DNA from: Aphelocoma coerulescens
Lineage: Eukaryota; Chordata; Aves; Passeriformes; Corvidae
Assembly (NCBI RefSeq): GCF_041296385.1
Contig: NW_027183981.1
Location: forward strand, 2,110,501-2,174,500
Direction: 5' to 3'
DNA: 64,000 nt
The notes under the pieces: model-generated
What the model saw: only the letters and a program-made list of their open reading frames with translations
What the model was told of the DNA's origin: nothing
Databases searched by the model: none
Translations under genes and position numbers: made by a program
Shown: piece after piece, positions 18,275 through 29,258 of the stretch
Layout: every line of letters begins with the position of its first letter
Position numbering within the stretch: the first letter of the stretch is position 1

Positions 18275-18667
18275 ATGGTACAATCTGTGGCTTTGCGGTA
18301 CGTGTCTACGGCCACCCAAACTGACCCTTTAGATCTGTGGGTTAGAGAGGCCAGAATTCCACCACTATCTGTGGTGTTAGAGGAGGAAAGAATCAATCTT
18401 GTACCTTTGGAGTTTATAAACTCCAAAGTTGCTCTTGAAGTTGGGAGCCATCTGGGTAACACCGCAGATTGTCTGGCTGTATTTCCTGAACCTTATGAAA
18501 TCTTGCCCTTTGGGCTGGTTCAGGAAGAAATAAATGGGTGTGAAACAAGAGAAATAGAGGAGCCAATGACACCTGGGACTCCTCCGGGATCAGAGGGGGC
18601 GGAACAATTACAGGAACTCCTGTTATGTCTGTCCCGGACAAAAATCCATCATGTCCAAGGTGTCTGA
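18275..18667 (+). CDS. R2 N-terminal segment, copy 5
   Basis: Protein identical to copy 1. Confidence 0.55.
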   Translation: MVQSVALRYVSTATQTDPLDLWVREARIPPLSVVLEEERINLVPLEFINSKVALEVGSHLGNTADCLAVFPEPYEILPFGLVQEEINGCETREIEEPMTPGTPPGSEGAEQLQELLLCLSRTKIHHVQGV

Positions 18668-19689
18668 CCCGGTTTACTAATACGCTGGGGTTAACAGACC
18701 ATCTAAAGACGTCCCATGGCTGTAATAAGATCTGGTTTAGGTGCTCTAAGTGTGGTAAACAAAATCTGAAATACCACAGTATCTCCTGTCATGTCCCTCG
18801 GTGCAAAGGTGAAGGATTTGTGGCCCCTACGGGTAGCTGGGTCTGTGAGGTGTGCTCTAGAGGTTTTGCTACAAAGATTGGACTGGGACAGCACAAGAGG
18901 TTACAACATCCTCTTGTGTGTAATGTGGAACGGATAGCTGCCTCTCACCCCAAAGAAACATCTTTGCGGGGGGCCCATAAGAAGGTATGGACCGAGGAGG
19001 AAGAGGCTCTCCTGAATCAATTGGTGGTTAAGTTTGCTGGTAGCAGGAACATCAATCAGCTAATAGCGGAGCACTTGCCATCTAAGACGCCAAAGCAGAT
19101 TAGTGACAAAAGACGCCTTCTAGGAAAAGGTCCCTCAAAGAAAGTTCGATTTAGAGAAGGCGGGGCTGTAGGCAGAGAAGAACCTCCCCAATCTGCTAAG
19201 GGGCAAAGTGAGGGACGCTTGGTGCTCCACTATCATGATATCATCAAGCTGAAGCTATCGGCCGGCGAGTTCACCGTGTGTCAGGAGGCCTTTGAGAAAA
19301 TAATGCAGGGGCAAGATCCGCAATCAGTGGTGAACGAAGTGTATGAGAAGTTTCGGGATAGCCAGGATAGGCTTAACCATAAAGTGTCTAAGCCGCGAAG
19401 GCCCCGGGGGCCTCGAGGCCAAAAAGCATCCGGGGTGACAACTAAACGGATGCAGAAAAGGGCCGTTAAGCGAGGAAAATATCTGAGATATCAGAGGTTG
19501 TTTCAGATACATAGAGGGAGGTTGGCACGGGTTATTTTGGATAACACGGAAGCCCTGCAGTGCCAAATACCATCTGGTGTTATCCACAGTGCACATTTAA
19601 AGAGAGATGGGAAACATCTGTCTGTTTTAGTGGTCTTGAATCCTTCCCAGTATATAGGGAGGCGGATAACACCATGTTTCGAGACCTGA
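18625..19689 (+). CDS. R2 zinc-finger/Myb segment, copy 5
   Basis: Identical protein to copy 2. Confidence 0.93.
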   Translation: MSVPDKNPSCPRCLTRFTNTLGLTDHLKTSHGCNKIWFRCSKCGKQNLKYHSISCHVPRCKGEGFVAPTGSWVCEVCSRGFATKIGLGQHKRLQHPLVCNVERIAASHPKETSLRGAHKKVWTEEEEALLNQLVVKFAGSRNINQLIAEHLPSKTPKQISDKRRLLGKGPSKKVRFREGGAVGREEPPQSAKGQSEGRLVLHYHDIIKLKLSAGEFTVCQEAFEKIMQGQDPQSVVNEVYEKFRDSQDRLNHKVSKPRRPRGPRGQKASGVTTKRMQKRAVKRGKYLRYQRLFQIHRGRLARVILDNTEALQCQIPSGVIHSAHLKRDGKHLSVLVVLNPSQYIGRRITPCFET

Positions 19690-19713
19690 TTTCAGAGAGA
19701 GACTGGTAAGAAC

Positions 19714-20895
19714 TTGAATGAGATGTGTAAAACCTCCGCTCCTGGGCCAGATGGGATTGCTCTGGGTCATCGTATTAAAATAGACCCTAAGTTCTCCCAG
19801 TTGACAGAGATCTTCAACCTCTGGCTTGCCACCGGAACTTTACCGGACGCGCTGCGGGACTGCCTGACAGTTTTGATACCCAAGTCATCCAATGAGGAGA
19901 AACCTGGTGATATCAACAACTGGAGGCCTATCACCATTGCTTCAGTGGTGTTTAGGTTGTTCTCCAGGATCGCGAATGCGAGACTGGCCCGTGCATGTCC
20001 CATTAACCCCAGACAACGGGGTTTTATCAGCGCATCAGGCTGTTCTGAGAACCTTAAGCTGTTACAGCTTTTGGTTAAGAAGGCAAAACAGGAACATAGA
20101 AGTTTGGGGGTGGTATTTGTGGATATTGCCAAGGCATTTGATACCGTTTGCCAGCAGCATATTATAGCTGGTTTGGTTAAGAGGGGAGTTGATTCCCATA
20201 TAATCCATCTAATTGGTGAGATGTACAGGAATATTAAGACGTACATCGTCGCCAAGAATGGGAAAACAGACCCCATTAACACCTGCTCCGGTGTTAAACA
20301 GGGCAACCCAATGTCACTTTTGTTATTCAACCTGGCGCTGGATCCTCTCCTATGTAAACTGGAAACGGAAGGGTGTGGATTCCATCTTGGTGGATTTAAG
20401 ATTACGGCCATGGCCTTCGCAGATGATCTGGTGCTTCTGAGCGACTCATGGGAAGGCATGTGTTATAACATCAAAATTTTGGAGACCTTTTGTGAGCTTA
20501 CTGGTCTCCGAACTCAAGAAGAGAAATGCCACGGCTTTTACATCAAGCCGACCAAGGACGCGTATACCATCAGTGACTGTCCTGCTTGGCAAGTTGGAGG
20601 GACTCCCCTCAACATGATCAACCCGGGAAGCTCAGAGAAATATCTTGGCACACAGATTGACCCTTGGACCGGTTTCGCTGATCCTGGCCTTCCTACGAAA
20701 CTTGAAGAATGGCTTCATCGGATTGGTAGCGCACCACTTAAACCTCTTCAGAAAGCCGATAGGACATATACCATCCCTAGACTGATATATCTGGCTGACC
20801 ATACCAATGTAAAAACTGGGCTCCTCGAATCCCTTGACTTGATGATACAAAAAATCGGTCAAGGAGCGGCTTCATCTCCCAACTTGTACATGTGA
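19714..20895 (+). CDS. R2 reverse transcriptase segment, copy 5
   Basis: Identical protein to copy 1. Confidence 0.95.
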   Translation: MNEMCKTSAPGPDGIALGHRIKIDPKFSQLTEIFNLWLATGTLPDALRDCLTVLIPKSSNEEKPGDINNWRPITIASVVFRLFSRIANARLARACPINPRQRGFISASGCSENLKLLQLLVKKAKQEHRSLGVVFVDIAKAFDTVCQQHIIAGLVKRGVDSHIIHLIGEMYRNIKTYIVAKNGKTDPINTCSGVKQGNPMSLLLFNLALDPLLCKLETEGCGFHLGGFKITAMAFADDLVLLSDSWEGMCYNIKILETFCELTGLRTQEEKCHGFYIKPTKDAYTISDCPAWQVGGTPLNMINPGSSEKYLGTQIDPWTGFADPGLPTKLEEWLHRIGSAPLKPLQKADRTYTIPRLIYLADHTNVKTGLLESLDLMIQKIGQGAASSPNLYM

Positions 20896-21742
20896 TGCCA
20901 TCCTGTATTCGAGATTTAAAGACGGAGGGCTGGGGTTTATCAAATTGGCGGCGCTTATACCTAGTATTCAAGCGCGAAGATTGCACAGATTAGCTCAATC
21001 TTCGGATGGGACCTTGGTTTCTTTTTTGAAGGGTGAACATCTAGAATTGATACATGAGAAATTATGGGTTAAAGCTGGGGGTGTACGAGAGTCCGTCCCC
21101 CAAATTTGGGACCCCATCCCATTGATGGAAGTCGCTAGCGAGGGGAGTGAAGCCTTGTCTGAGTGGGAGGCACCACGTTCCAAGCTTCGCCTTCCTAGGC
21201 CCTGTGACTGGCGGAAGGTGGAATTCAATAAATGGAAACATCTGGTTGCCCAGGGCCATGGGATCGAAAATTTTGAGAATGATAAGATCAGTAATGACTG
21301 GTTGATGCATTACCGCAGCATCCCTCACAGAAAACTCATAACGGCGCTGCAATTAAGAGCGAAGGTCTACCCCACTCGGGAATTCTTAGCAAGGGGTAGA
21401 CACGATGTCTGTGTTCGATCCTGCAGACACTGCGGCGCCGAATATGAATCAGCGTCCCATGTCATCGGAAAATGCCCAATTACTCAGGACGCCAGAATTA
21501 AAAGGCATAATTTCATCTGCGAAACCCTTAGCCGAGAAGCTAAGAGGGAGAATTGGACGGTTTTCCAGGAGCCGCATTTGAGAGATGAAGAAAATGAGTT
21601 ATTTAAGCCTGATTTAATCTTTGTGAAGGATGCTAAGGCACTTGTAGTGGACGTAACAGTGAGATACGAGCACAGCAATTCTTCACTGAAAGGGGCCGCT
21701 GTGGAGAAGGCAAAAAAGTATCCTTCTTCCACAGATTTGTGA
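20855..21742 (+). CDS. R2 linker/CCHC/endonuclease segment, copy 5
   Basis: Catalytic residues intact. Shifted tail at 21723-21959. Confidence 0.94.
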   Translation, partial: SVKERLHLPTCTCDAILYSRFKDGGLGFIKLAALIPSIQARRLHRLAQSSDGTLVSFLKGEHLELIHEKLWVKAGGVRESVPQIWDPIPLMEVASEGSEALSEWEAPRSKLRLPRPCDWRKVEFNKWKHLVAQGHGIENFENDKISNDWLMHYRSIPHRKLITALQLRAKVYPTREFLARGRHDVCVRSCRHCGAEYESASHVIGKCPITQDARIKRHNFICETLSREAKRENWTVFQEPHLRDEENELFKPDLIFVKDAKALVVDVTVRYEHSNSSLKGAAVEKAKKYPSSTDL

Positions 21743-22150
21743 CCTCACTAATGTAACATCTGTAGAGTTCACTGGTTTCCCCTTAGGAGCGCGGGGGAAA
21801 TGGTATGAGAGGAACTCTGAATTGCTACAGGCCTTGGGACTCTCTAAAACGAGGCTAGGGAGACTAGCCCGGGCCCTGGCATCCAGAGCACTCTTCTCTT
21901 CTGTAGATATCGTACATATGTTCGCAAGCAAAGCCAGATTGTTTGTACCTTTACAATAAAGGCCCCTTCCCTGAGTGGTTCGAGCTGGACAGTGGAATTG
22001 GTTTTGGGTGGGAGGGGTTCACCCGTCATAACGCGTCTTGCCCATATTTGGGCTACAAATTTGGATTCGACCAGGTGGACGGGCCACCTTTACTTAACCC
22101 AGAAAAGAAACATACCATTTTATATGTTTATTAAATAGCCATAGTTACTA

Positions 22151-22227
22151 ACTGGGCATAGCTGCAGAGGTCGCACCTCCTCGTGGTCCCGCCGGATACC
22201 CGTAAGGGTAACTAAGTCGACCTCTGC
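22151..22227 (+). ncRNA. HDV-like ribozyme, copy 6
   Basis: Same fold as copy 1; P2 is 22164-22173 with 22218-22227. Confidence 0.85.
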
Positions 22228-22456
22228 CCCAGTGTGAGTGAGGGGGTAATATCTCCCCTCCCTATTGCTGGACTCGCCACCCAGTGGTAGATTCACAAAT
22301 CGCAGAAACAAATTTATTGGCGCAGCTATTTGCTGTTGCCCAAAGCCTTGTCCACGGGCATTAGTTGGACACAGTCTGCAGGTTGGTCGAGGGTTCCACC
22401 TGCAGACTCTGACAACCCTCTTTTAGATTTGACCAAACGCCATCTCGGTCTTGACA

Positions 22457-22849
22457 ATGGTACAATCTGTGGCTTTGCGGTACGTGTCTACGGCCACCCA
22501 AACTGACCCTTTAGATCTGTGGGTTAGAGAGGCCAGAATTCCACCACTATCTGTGGTGTTAGAGGAGGAAAGAATCAATCTTGTACCTTTGGAGTTTATA
22601 AACTCCAAAGTTGCTCTTGAAGTTGGGAGCCATCTGGGTAACACCGCAGATTGTCTGGCTGTATTTCCTGAACCTTATGAAATCTTGCCCTTTGGGCTGG
22701 TTCAGGAAGAAATAAATGGGTGTGAAACAAGAGAAATAGAGGAGCCAATGACACCTGGGACTCCTCCGGGATCAGAGGGGGCGGAACAATTACAGGAACT
22801 CCTGTTATGTCTGTCCCGGACAAAAATCCATCATGTCCAAGGTGTCTGA
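22457..22849 (+). CDS. R2 N-terminal segment, copy 6
   Basis: Protein identical to copy 1. Confidence 0.55.
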   Translation: MVQSVALRYVSTATQTDPLDLWVREARIPPLSVVLEEERINLVPLEFINSKVALEVGSHLGNTADCLAVFPEPYEILPFGLVQEEINGCETREIEEPMTPGTPPGSEGAEQLQELLLCLSRTKIHHVQGV

Positions 22850-23871
22850 CCCGGTTTACTAATACGCTGGGGTTAACAGACCATCTAAAGACGTCCCATG
22901 GCTGTAATAAGATCTGGTTTAGGTGCTCTAAGTGTGGTAAACAAAATCTGAAATACCACAGTATCTCCTGTCATGTCCCTCGGTGCAAAGGTGAAGGATT
23001 TGTGGCCCCTACGGGTAGCTGGGTCTGTGAGGTGTGCTCTAGAGGTTTTGCTACAAAGATTGGACTGGGACAGCACAAGAGGTTACAACATCCTCTTGTG
23101 TGTAATGTGGAACGGATAGCTGCCTCTCACCCCAAAGAAACATCTTTGCGGGGGGCCCATAAGAAGGTATGGACCGAGGAGGAAGAGGCTCTCCTGAATC
23201 AATTGGTGGTTAAGTTTGCTGGTAGCAGGAACATCAATCAGCTAATAGCGGAGCACTTGCCATCTAAGACGCCAAAGCAGATTAGTGACAAAAGACGCCT
23301 TCTAGGAAAAGGTCCCTCAAAGAAAGTTCGATTTAGAGAAGGCGGGGCTGTAGGCAGAGAAGAACCTCCCCAATCTGCTAAGGGGCAAAGTGAGGGACGC
23401 TTGGTGCTCCACTATCATGATATCATCAAGCTGAAGCTATCGGCCGGCGAGTTCACCGTGTGTCAGGAGGCCTTTGAGAAAATAATGCAGGGGCAAGATC
23501 CGCAATCAGTGGTGAACGAAGTGTATGAGAAGTTTCGGGATAGCCAGGATAGGCTTAACCATAAAGTGTCTAAGCCGCGAAGGCCCCGGGGGCCTCGAGG
23601 CCAAAAAGCATCCGGGGTGACAACTAAACGGATGCAGAAAAGGGCCGTTAAGCGAGGAAAATATCTGAGATATCAGAGGTTGTTTCAGATACATAGAGGG
23701 AGGTTGGCACGGGTTATTTTGGATAACACGGAAGCCCTGCAGTGCCAAATACCATCTGGTGTTATCCACAGTGCACATTTAAAGAGAGATGGGAAACATC
23801 TGTCTGTTTTAGTGGTCTTGAATCCTTCCCAGTATATAGGGAGGCGGATAACACCATGTTTCGAGACCTGA
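22807..23871 (+). CDS. R2 zinc-finger/Myb segment, copy 6
   Basis: Identical protein to copy 2. Confidence 0.93.
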   Translation: MSVPDKNPSCPRCLTRFTNTLGLTDHLKTSHGCNKIWFRCSKCGKQNLKYHSISCHVPRCKGEGFVAPTGSWVCEVCSRGFATKIGLGQHKRLQHPLVCNVERIAASHPKETSLRGAHKKVWTEEEEALLNQLVVKFAGSRNINQLIAEHLPSKTPKQISDKRRLLGKGPSKKVRFREGGAVGREEPPQSAKGQSEGRLVLHYHDIIKLKLSAGEFTVCQEAFEKIMQGQDPQSVVNEVYEKFRDSQDRLNHKVSKPRRPRGPRGQKASGVTTKRMQKRAVKRGKYLRYQRLFQIHRGRLARVILDNTEALQCQIPSGVIHSAHLKRDGKHLSVLVVLNPSQYIGRRITPCFET

Positions 23872-23895
23872 TTTCAGAGAGAGACTGGTAAGAAC

Positions 23896-25077
23896 TTGAA
23901 TGAGATGTGTAAAACCTCCGCTCCTGGGCCAGATGGGATTGCTCTGGGTCATCGTATTAAAATAGACCCTAAGTTCTCCCAGTTGACAGAGATCTTCAAC
24001 CTCTGGCTTGCCACCGGAACTTTACCGGACGCGCTGCGGGACTGCCTGACAGTTTTGATACCCAAGTCATCCAATGAGGAGAAACCTGGTGATATCAACA
24101 ACTGGAGGCCTATCACCATTGCTTCAGTGGTGTTTAGGTTGTTCTCCAGGATCGCGAATGCGAGACTGGCCCGTGCATGTCCCATTAACCCCAGACAACG
24201 GGGTTTTATCAGCGCATCAGGCTGTTCTGAGAACCTTAAGCTGTTACAGCTTTTGGTTAAGAAGGCAAAACAGGAACATAGAAGTTTGGGGGTGGTATTT
24301 GTGGATATTGCCAAGGCATTTGATACCGTTTGCCAGCAGCATATTATAGCTGGTTTGGTTAAGAGGGGAGTTGATTCCCATATAATCCATCTAATTGGTG
24401 AGATGTACAGGAATATTAAGACGTACATCGTCGCCAAGAATGGGAAAACAGACCCCATTAACACCTGCTCCGGTGTTAAACAGGGCAACCCAATGTCACT
24501 TTTGTTATTCAACCTGGCGCTGGATCCTCTCCTATGTAAACTGGAAACGGAAGGGTGTGGATTCCATCTTGGTGGATTTAAGATTACGGCCATGGCCTTC
24601 GCAGATGATCTGGTGCTTCTGAGCGACTCATGGGAAGGCATGTGTTATAACATCAAAATTTTGGAGACCTTTTGTGAGCTTACTGGTCTCCGAACTCAAG
24701 AAGAGAAATGCCACGGCTTTTACATCAAGCCGACCAAGGACGCGTATACCATCAGTGACTGTCCTGCTTGGCAAGTTGGAGGGACTCCCCTCAACATGAT
24801 CAACCCGGGAAGCTCAGAGAAATATCTTGGCACACAGATTGACCCTTGGACCGGTTTCGCTGATCCTGGCCTTCCTACGAAACTTGAAGAATGGCTTCAT
24901 CGGATTGGTAGCGCACCACTTAAACCTCTTCAGAAAGCCGATAGGACATATACCATCCCTAGACTGATATATCTGGCTGACCATACCAATGTAAAAACTG
25001 GGCTCCTCGAATCCCTTGACTTGATGATACAAAAAATCGGTCAAGGAGCGGCTTCATCTCCCAACTTGTACATGTGA
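23896..25077 (+). CDS. R2 reverse transcriptase segment, copy 6
   Basis: Identical protein to copy 1. Confidence 0.95.
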   Translation: MNEMCKTSAPGPDGIALGHRIKIDPKFSQLTEIFNLWLATGTLPDALRDCLTVLIPKSSNEEKPGDINNWRPITIASVVFRLFSRIANARLARACPINPRQRGFISASGCSENLKLLQLLVKKAKQEHRSLGVVFVDIAKAFDTVCQQHIIAGLVKRGVDSHIIHLIGEMYRNIKTYIVAKNGKTDPINTCSGVKQGNPMSLLLFNLALDPLLCKLETEGCGFHLGGFKITAMAFADDLVLLSDSWEGMCYNIKILETFCELTGLRTQEEKCHGFYIKPTKDAYTISDCPAWQVGGTPLNMINPGSSEKYLGTQIDPWTGFADPGLPTKLEEWLHRIGSAPLKPLQKADRTYTIPRLIYLADHTNVKTGLLESLDLMIQKIGQGAASSPNLYM

Positions 25078-25924
25078 TGCCATCCTGTATTCGAGATTTA
25101 AAGACGGAGGGCTGGGGTTTATCAAATTGGCGGCGCTTATACCTAGTATTCAAGCGCGAAGATTGCACAGATTAGCTCAATCTTCGGATGGGACCTTGGT
25201 TTCTTTTTTGAAGGGTGAACATCTAGAATTGATACATGAGAAATTATGGGTTAAAGCTGGGGGTGTACGAGAGTCCGTCCCCCAAATTTGGGACCCCATC
25301 CCATTGATGGAAGTTGCTAGCGAGGGGAGTGAAGCCTTGTCTGAGTGGGAGGCACCACGTTCCAAGCTTCGCCTTCCTAGGCCCTGTGACTGGCGGAAGG
25401 TGGAATTCAATAAATGGAAACATCTGGTTGCCCAGGGCCATGGGATCGAAAATTTTGAGAATGATAAGATCAGTAATGACTGGTTGATGCATTACCGCAG
25501 CATCCCTCACAGAAAACTCATAACGGCGCTGCAATTAAGAGCGAAGGTCTACCCCACTCGGGAATTCTTAGCAAGGGGTAGACACGATGTCTGTGTTCGA
25601 TCCTGCAGACACTGCGGCGCCGAATATGAATCAGCGTCCCATGTCATCGGAAAATGCCCAATTACTCAGGACGCCAGAATTAAAAGGCATAATTTCATCT
25701 GCGAAACCCTTAGCCGAGAAGCTAAGAGGGAGAATTGGACGGTTTTCCAGGAGCCGCATTTGAGAGATGAAGAAAATGAGTTATTTAAGCCTGATTTAAT
25801 CTTTGTGAAGGATGCTAAGGCACTTGTAGTGGACGTAACAGTGAGATACGAGCACAGCAATTCTTCACTGAAAGGGGCCGCTGTGGAGAAGGCAAAAAAG
25901 TATCCTTCTTCCACAGATTTGTGA
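25037..25924 (+). CDS. R2 linker/CCHC/endonuclease segment, copy 6
   Basis: Silent T25315. Shifted tail at 25905-26141. Confidence 0.94.
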   Translation, partial: SVKERLHLPTCTCDAILYSRFKDGGLGFIKLAALIPSIQARRLHRLAQSSDGTLVSFLKGEHLELIHEKLWVKAGGVRESVPQIWDPIPLMEVASEGSEALSEWEAPRSKLRLPRPCDWRKVEFNKWKHLVAQGHGIENFENDKISNDWLMHYRSIPHRKLITALQLRAKVYPTREFLARGRHDVCVRSCRHCGAEYESASHVIGKCPITQDARIKRHNFICETLSREAKRENWTVFQEPHLRDEENELFKPDLIFVKDAKALVVDVTVRYEHSNSSLKGAAVEKAKKYPSSTDL

Positions 25925-26332
25925 CCTCACTAATGTAACATCTGTAGAGTTCACTGGTTTCCCCTTAGGAGCGCGGGGGAAATGGTATGAGAGGAACTCT
26001 GAATTGCTACAGGCCTTGGGACTCTCTAAAACGAGGCTAGGGAGACTAGCCCGGGCCCTGGCATCCAGAGCACTCTTCTCTTCTGTAGATATCGTACATA
26101 TGTTCGCAAGCAAAGCCAGATTGTTTGTACCTTTACAATAAAGGCCCCTTCCCTGAGTGGTTCGAGCTGGACAGTGGAATTGGTTTTGGGTGGGAGGGGT
26201 TCACCCGTCATAACGCGTCTTGCCCATATTTGGGCTACAAATTTGGATTCGACCAGGTGGACGGGCCACCTTTACTTAACCCAGAAAAGAAACATACCAT
26301 TTTATATGTTTATTAAATAGCCATAGTTACTA

Positions 26333-26409
26333 ACTGGGCATAGCTGCAGAGGTCGCACCTCCTCGTGGTCCCGCCGGATACCCGTAAGGGTAACTAAGTC
26401 GACCTCTGC
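26333..26409 (+). ncRNA. HDV-like ribozyme, copy 7
   Basis: Same fold as copy 1; P2 is 26346-26355 with 26400-26409. Confidence 0.85.
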
Positions 26410-26638
26410 CCCAGTGTGAGTGAGGGGGTAATATCTCCCCTCCCTATTGCTGGACTCGCCACCCAGTGGTAGATTCACAAATCGCAGAAACAAATTTATT
26501 GGCGCAGCTATTTGCTGTTGCCCAAAGCCTTGTCCACGGGCATTAGTTGGACACAGTCTGCAGGTTGGTCGAGGGTTCCACCTGCAGACTCTGACAACCC
26601 TCTTTTAGATTTGACCAAACGCCATCTCGGTCTTGACA

Positions 26639-27031
26639 ATGGTACAATCTGTGGCTTTGCGGTACGTGTCTACGGCCACCCAAACTGACCCTTTAGATCT
26701 GTGGGTTAGAGAGGCCAGAATTCCACCACTATCTGTGGTGTTAGAGGAGGAAAGAATCAATCTTGTACCTTTGGAGTTTATAAACTCCAAAGTTGCTCTT
26801 GAAGTTGGGAGCCATCTGGGTAACACCGCAGATTGTCTGGCTGTATTTCCTGAACCTTATGAAATCTTGCCCTTTGGGCTGGTTCAGGAAGAAATAAATG
26901 GGTGTGAAACAAGAGAAATAGAGGAGCCAATGACACCTGGGACTCCTCCGGGATCAGAGGGGGCGGAACAATTACAGGAACTCCTGTTATGTCTGTCCCG
27001 GACAAAAATCCATCATGTCCAAGGTGTCTGA
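26639..27031 (+). CDS. R2 N-terminal segment, copy 7
   Basis: Protein identical to copy 1. Confidence 0.55.
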   Translation: MVQSVALRYVSTATQTDPLDLWVREARIPPLSVVLEEERINLVPLEFINSKVALEVGSHLGNTADCLAVFPEPYEILPFGLVQEEINGCETREIEEPMTPGTPPGSEGAEQLQELLLCLSRTKIHHVQGV

Positions 27032-28053
27032 CCCGGTTTACTAATACGCTGGGGTTAACAGACCATCTAAAGACGTCCCATGGCTGTAATAAGATCTGGT
27101 TTAGGTGCTCTAAGTGTGGTAAACAAAATCTGAAATACCACAGTATCTCCTGTCATGTCCCTCGGTGCAAAGGTGAAGGATTTGTGGCCCCTACGGGTAG
27201 CTGGGTCTGTGAGGTGTGCTCTAGAGGTTTTGCTACAAAGATTGGACTGGGACAGCACAAGAGGTTACAACATCCTCTTGTGTGTAATGTGGAACGGATA
27301 GCTGCCTCTCACCCCAAAGAAACATCTTTGCGGGGGGCCCATAAGAAGGTATGGACCGAGGAGGAAGAGGCTCTCCTGAATCAATTGGTGGTTAAGTTTG
27401 CTGGTAGCAGGAACATCAATCAGCTAATAGCGGAGCACTTGCCATCTAAGACGCCAAAGCAGATTAGTGACAAAAGACGCCTTCTAGGAAAAGGTCCCTC
27501 AAAGAAAGTTCGATTTAGAGAAGGCGGGGCTGTAGGCAGAGAAGAACCTCCCCAATCTGCTAAGGGGCAAAGTGAGGGACGCTTGGTGCTCCACTATCAT
27601 GATATCATCAAGCTGAAGCTATCGGCCGGCGAGTTCACCGTGTGTCAGGAGGCCTTTGAGAAAATAATGCAGGGGCAAGATCCGCAATCAGTGGTGAACG
27701 AAGTGTATGAGAAGTTTCGGGATAGCCAGGATAGGCTTAACCATAAAGTGTCTAAGCCGCGAAGGCCCCGGGGGCCTCGAGGCCAAAAAGCATCCGGGGT
27801 GACAACTAAACGGATGCAGAAAAGGGCCGTTAAGCGAGGAAAATATCTGAGATATCAGAGGTTGTTTCAGATACATAGAGGGAGGTTGGCACGGGTTATT
27901 TTGGATAACACGGAAGCCCTGCAGTGCCAAATACCATCTGGTGTTATCCACAGTGCACATTTAAAGAGAGATGGGAAACATCTGTCTGTTTTAGTGGTCT
28001 TGAATCCTTCCCAGTATATAGGGAGGCGGATAACACCATGTTTCGAGACCTGA
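26989..28053 (+). CDS. R2 zinc-finger/Myb segment, copy 7
   Basis: Identical protein to copy 2. Confidence 0.93.
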   Translation: MSVPDKNPSCPRCLTRFTNTLGLTDHLKTSHGCNKIWFRCSKCGKQNLKYHSISCHVPRCKGEGFVAPTGSWVCEVCSRGFATKIGLGQHKRLQHPLVCNVERIAASHPKETSLRGAHKKVWTEEEEALLNQLVVKFAGSRNINQLIAEHLPSKTPKQISDKRRLLGKGPSKKVRFREGGAVGREEPPQSAKGQSEGRLVLHYHDIIKLKLSAGEFTVCQEAFEKIMQGQDPQSVVNEVYEKFRDSQDRLNHKVSKPRRPRGPRGQKASGVTTKRMQKRAVKRGKYLRYQRLFQIHRGRLARVILDNTEALQCQIPSGVIHSAHLKRDGKHLSVLVVLNPSQYIGRRITPCFET

Positions 28054-28077
28054 TTTCAGAGAGAGACTGGTAAGAAC

Positions 28078-29258
28078 TTGAATGAGATGTGTAAAACCTC
28101 CGCTCCTGGGCCAGATGGGATTGCTCTGGGTCATCTTATTAAAATAGACCCTAAGTTCTCCCAGTTGACAGAGATCTTCAACCTCTGGCTTGCCACCGGA
28201 ACTTTACCGGACGCGCTGCGGGACTGCCTGACAGTTTTGATACCCAAGTCATCCAATGAGGAGAAACCTGGTGATATCAACAACTGGAGGCCTATCACCA
28301 TTGCTTCAGTGGTGTTTAGGTTGTTCTCCAGGATCGCGAATGCGAGACTGGCCCGTGCATGTCCCATTAACCCCAGACAACGGGGTTTTATCAGCGCATC
28401 AGGCTGTTCTGAGAACCTTAAGCTGTTACAGCTTTTGGTTAAGAAGGCAAAACAGGAACATAGAAGTTTGGGGGTGGTATTTGTGGATATTGCCAAGGCA
28501 TTTGATACCGTTTGCCAGCAGCATATTATAGCTGGTTTGGTTAAGAGGGGAGTTGATTCCCATATAATCCATCTAATTGGTGAGATGTACAGGAATATTA
28601 AGACGTACATCGTCGCCAAGAATGGGAAAACAGACCCCATTAACACCTGCTCCGGTGTTAAACAGGGCAACCCAATGTCACTTTTGTTATTCAACCTGGC
28701 GCTGGATCCTCTCCTATGTAAACTGGAAACGGAAGGGTGTGGATTCCATCTTGGTGGATTTAAGATTACGGCCATGGCCTTCGCAGATGATCTGGTGCTT
28801 CTGAGCGACTCATGGGAAGGCATGTGTTATAACACAAAATTTTGGAGACCTTTTGTGAGCTTACTGGTCTCCGAACTCAAGAAGAGAAATGCCACGGCTT
28901 TTACATCAAGCCGACCAAGGACGCGTATACCATCAGTGACTGTCCTGCTTGGCAAGTTGGAGGGACTCCCCTCAACATGATCAACCCGGGAAGCTCAGAG
29001 AAATATCTTGGCACACAGATTGACCCTTGGACCGGTTTCGCTGATCCTGGCCTTCCTACGAAACTTGAAGAATGGCTTCATCGGATTGGTAGCGCACCAC
29101 TTAAACCTCTTCAGAAAGCCGATAGGACATATACCATCCCTAGACTGATATATCTGGCTGACCATACCAATGTAAAAACTGGGCTCCTCGAATCCCTTGA
29201 CTTGATGATACAAAAAATCGGTCAAGGAGCGGCTTCATCTCCCAACTTGTACATGTGA
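28078..29258 (+). pseudogene. R2 reverse transcriptase segment, copy 7, frameshifted
   Basis: Motifs up to FADD are intact. A T is then missing between 28834 and 28835 (AACACAAAA where others have AACATCAAAA). The frame switches about 15 residues after FADD and stops at 28980. The thumb region (ELTGLRTQEEKC onward) continues in another frame, 28842-29258. A linked change makes GHRIK into GHLIK near the start. Confidence 0.93.

Larger units (their letters stand above)
17969..22150 (+). mobile_element. R2 copy 5 (full unit, ORF broken)
   Basis: 4182 bp. Marker pattern equal to copy 3; second half of the second two-unit block. Confidence 0.96.
22151..26332 (+). mobile_element. R2 copy 6 (full unit, ORF broken)
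   Basis: 4182 bp. Mixed marker set: common bases in the 5' part and RT, but T25315 in the endonuclease as in copies 1, 2 and 4. This suggests exchange between unit types. Confidence 0.96.
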
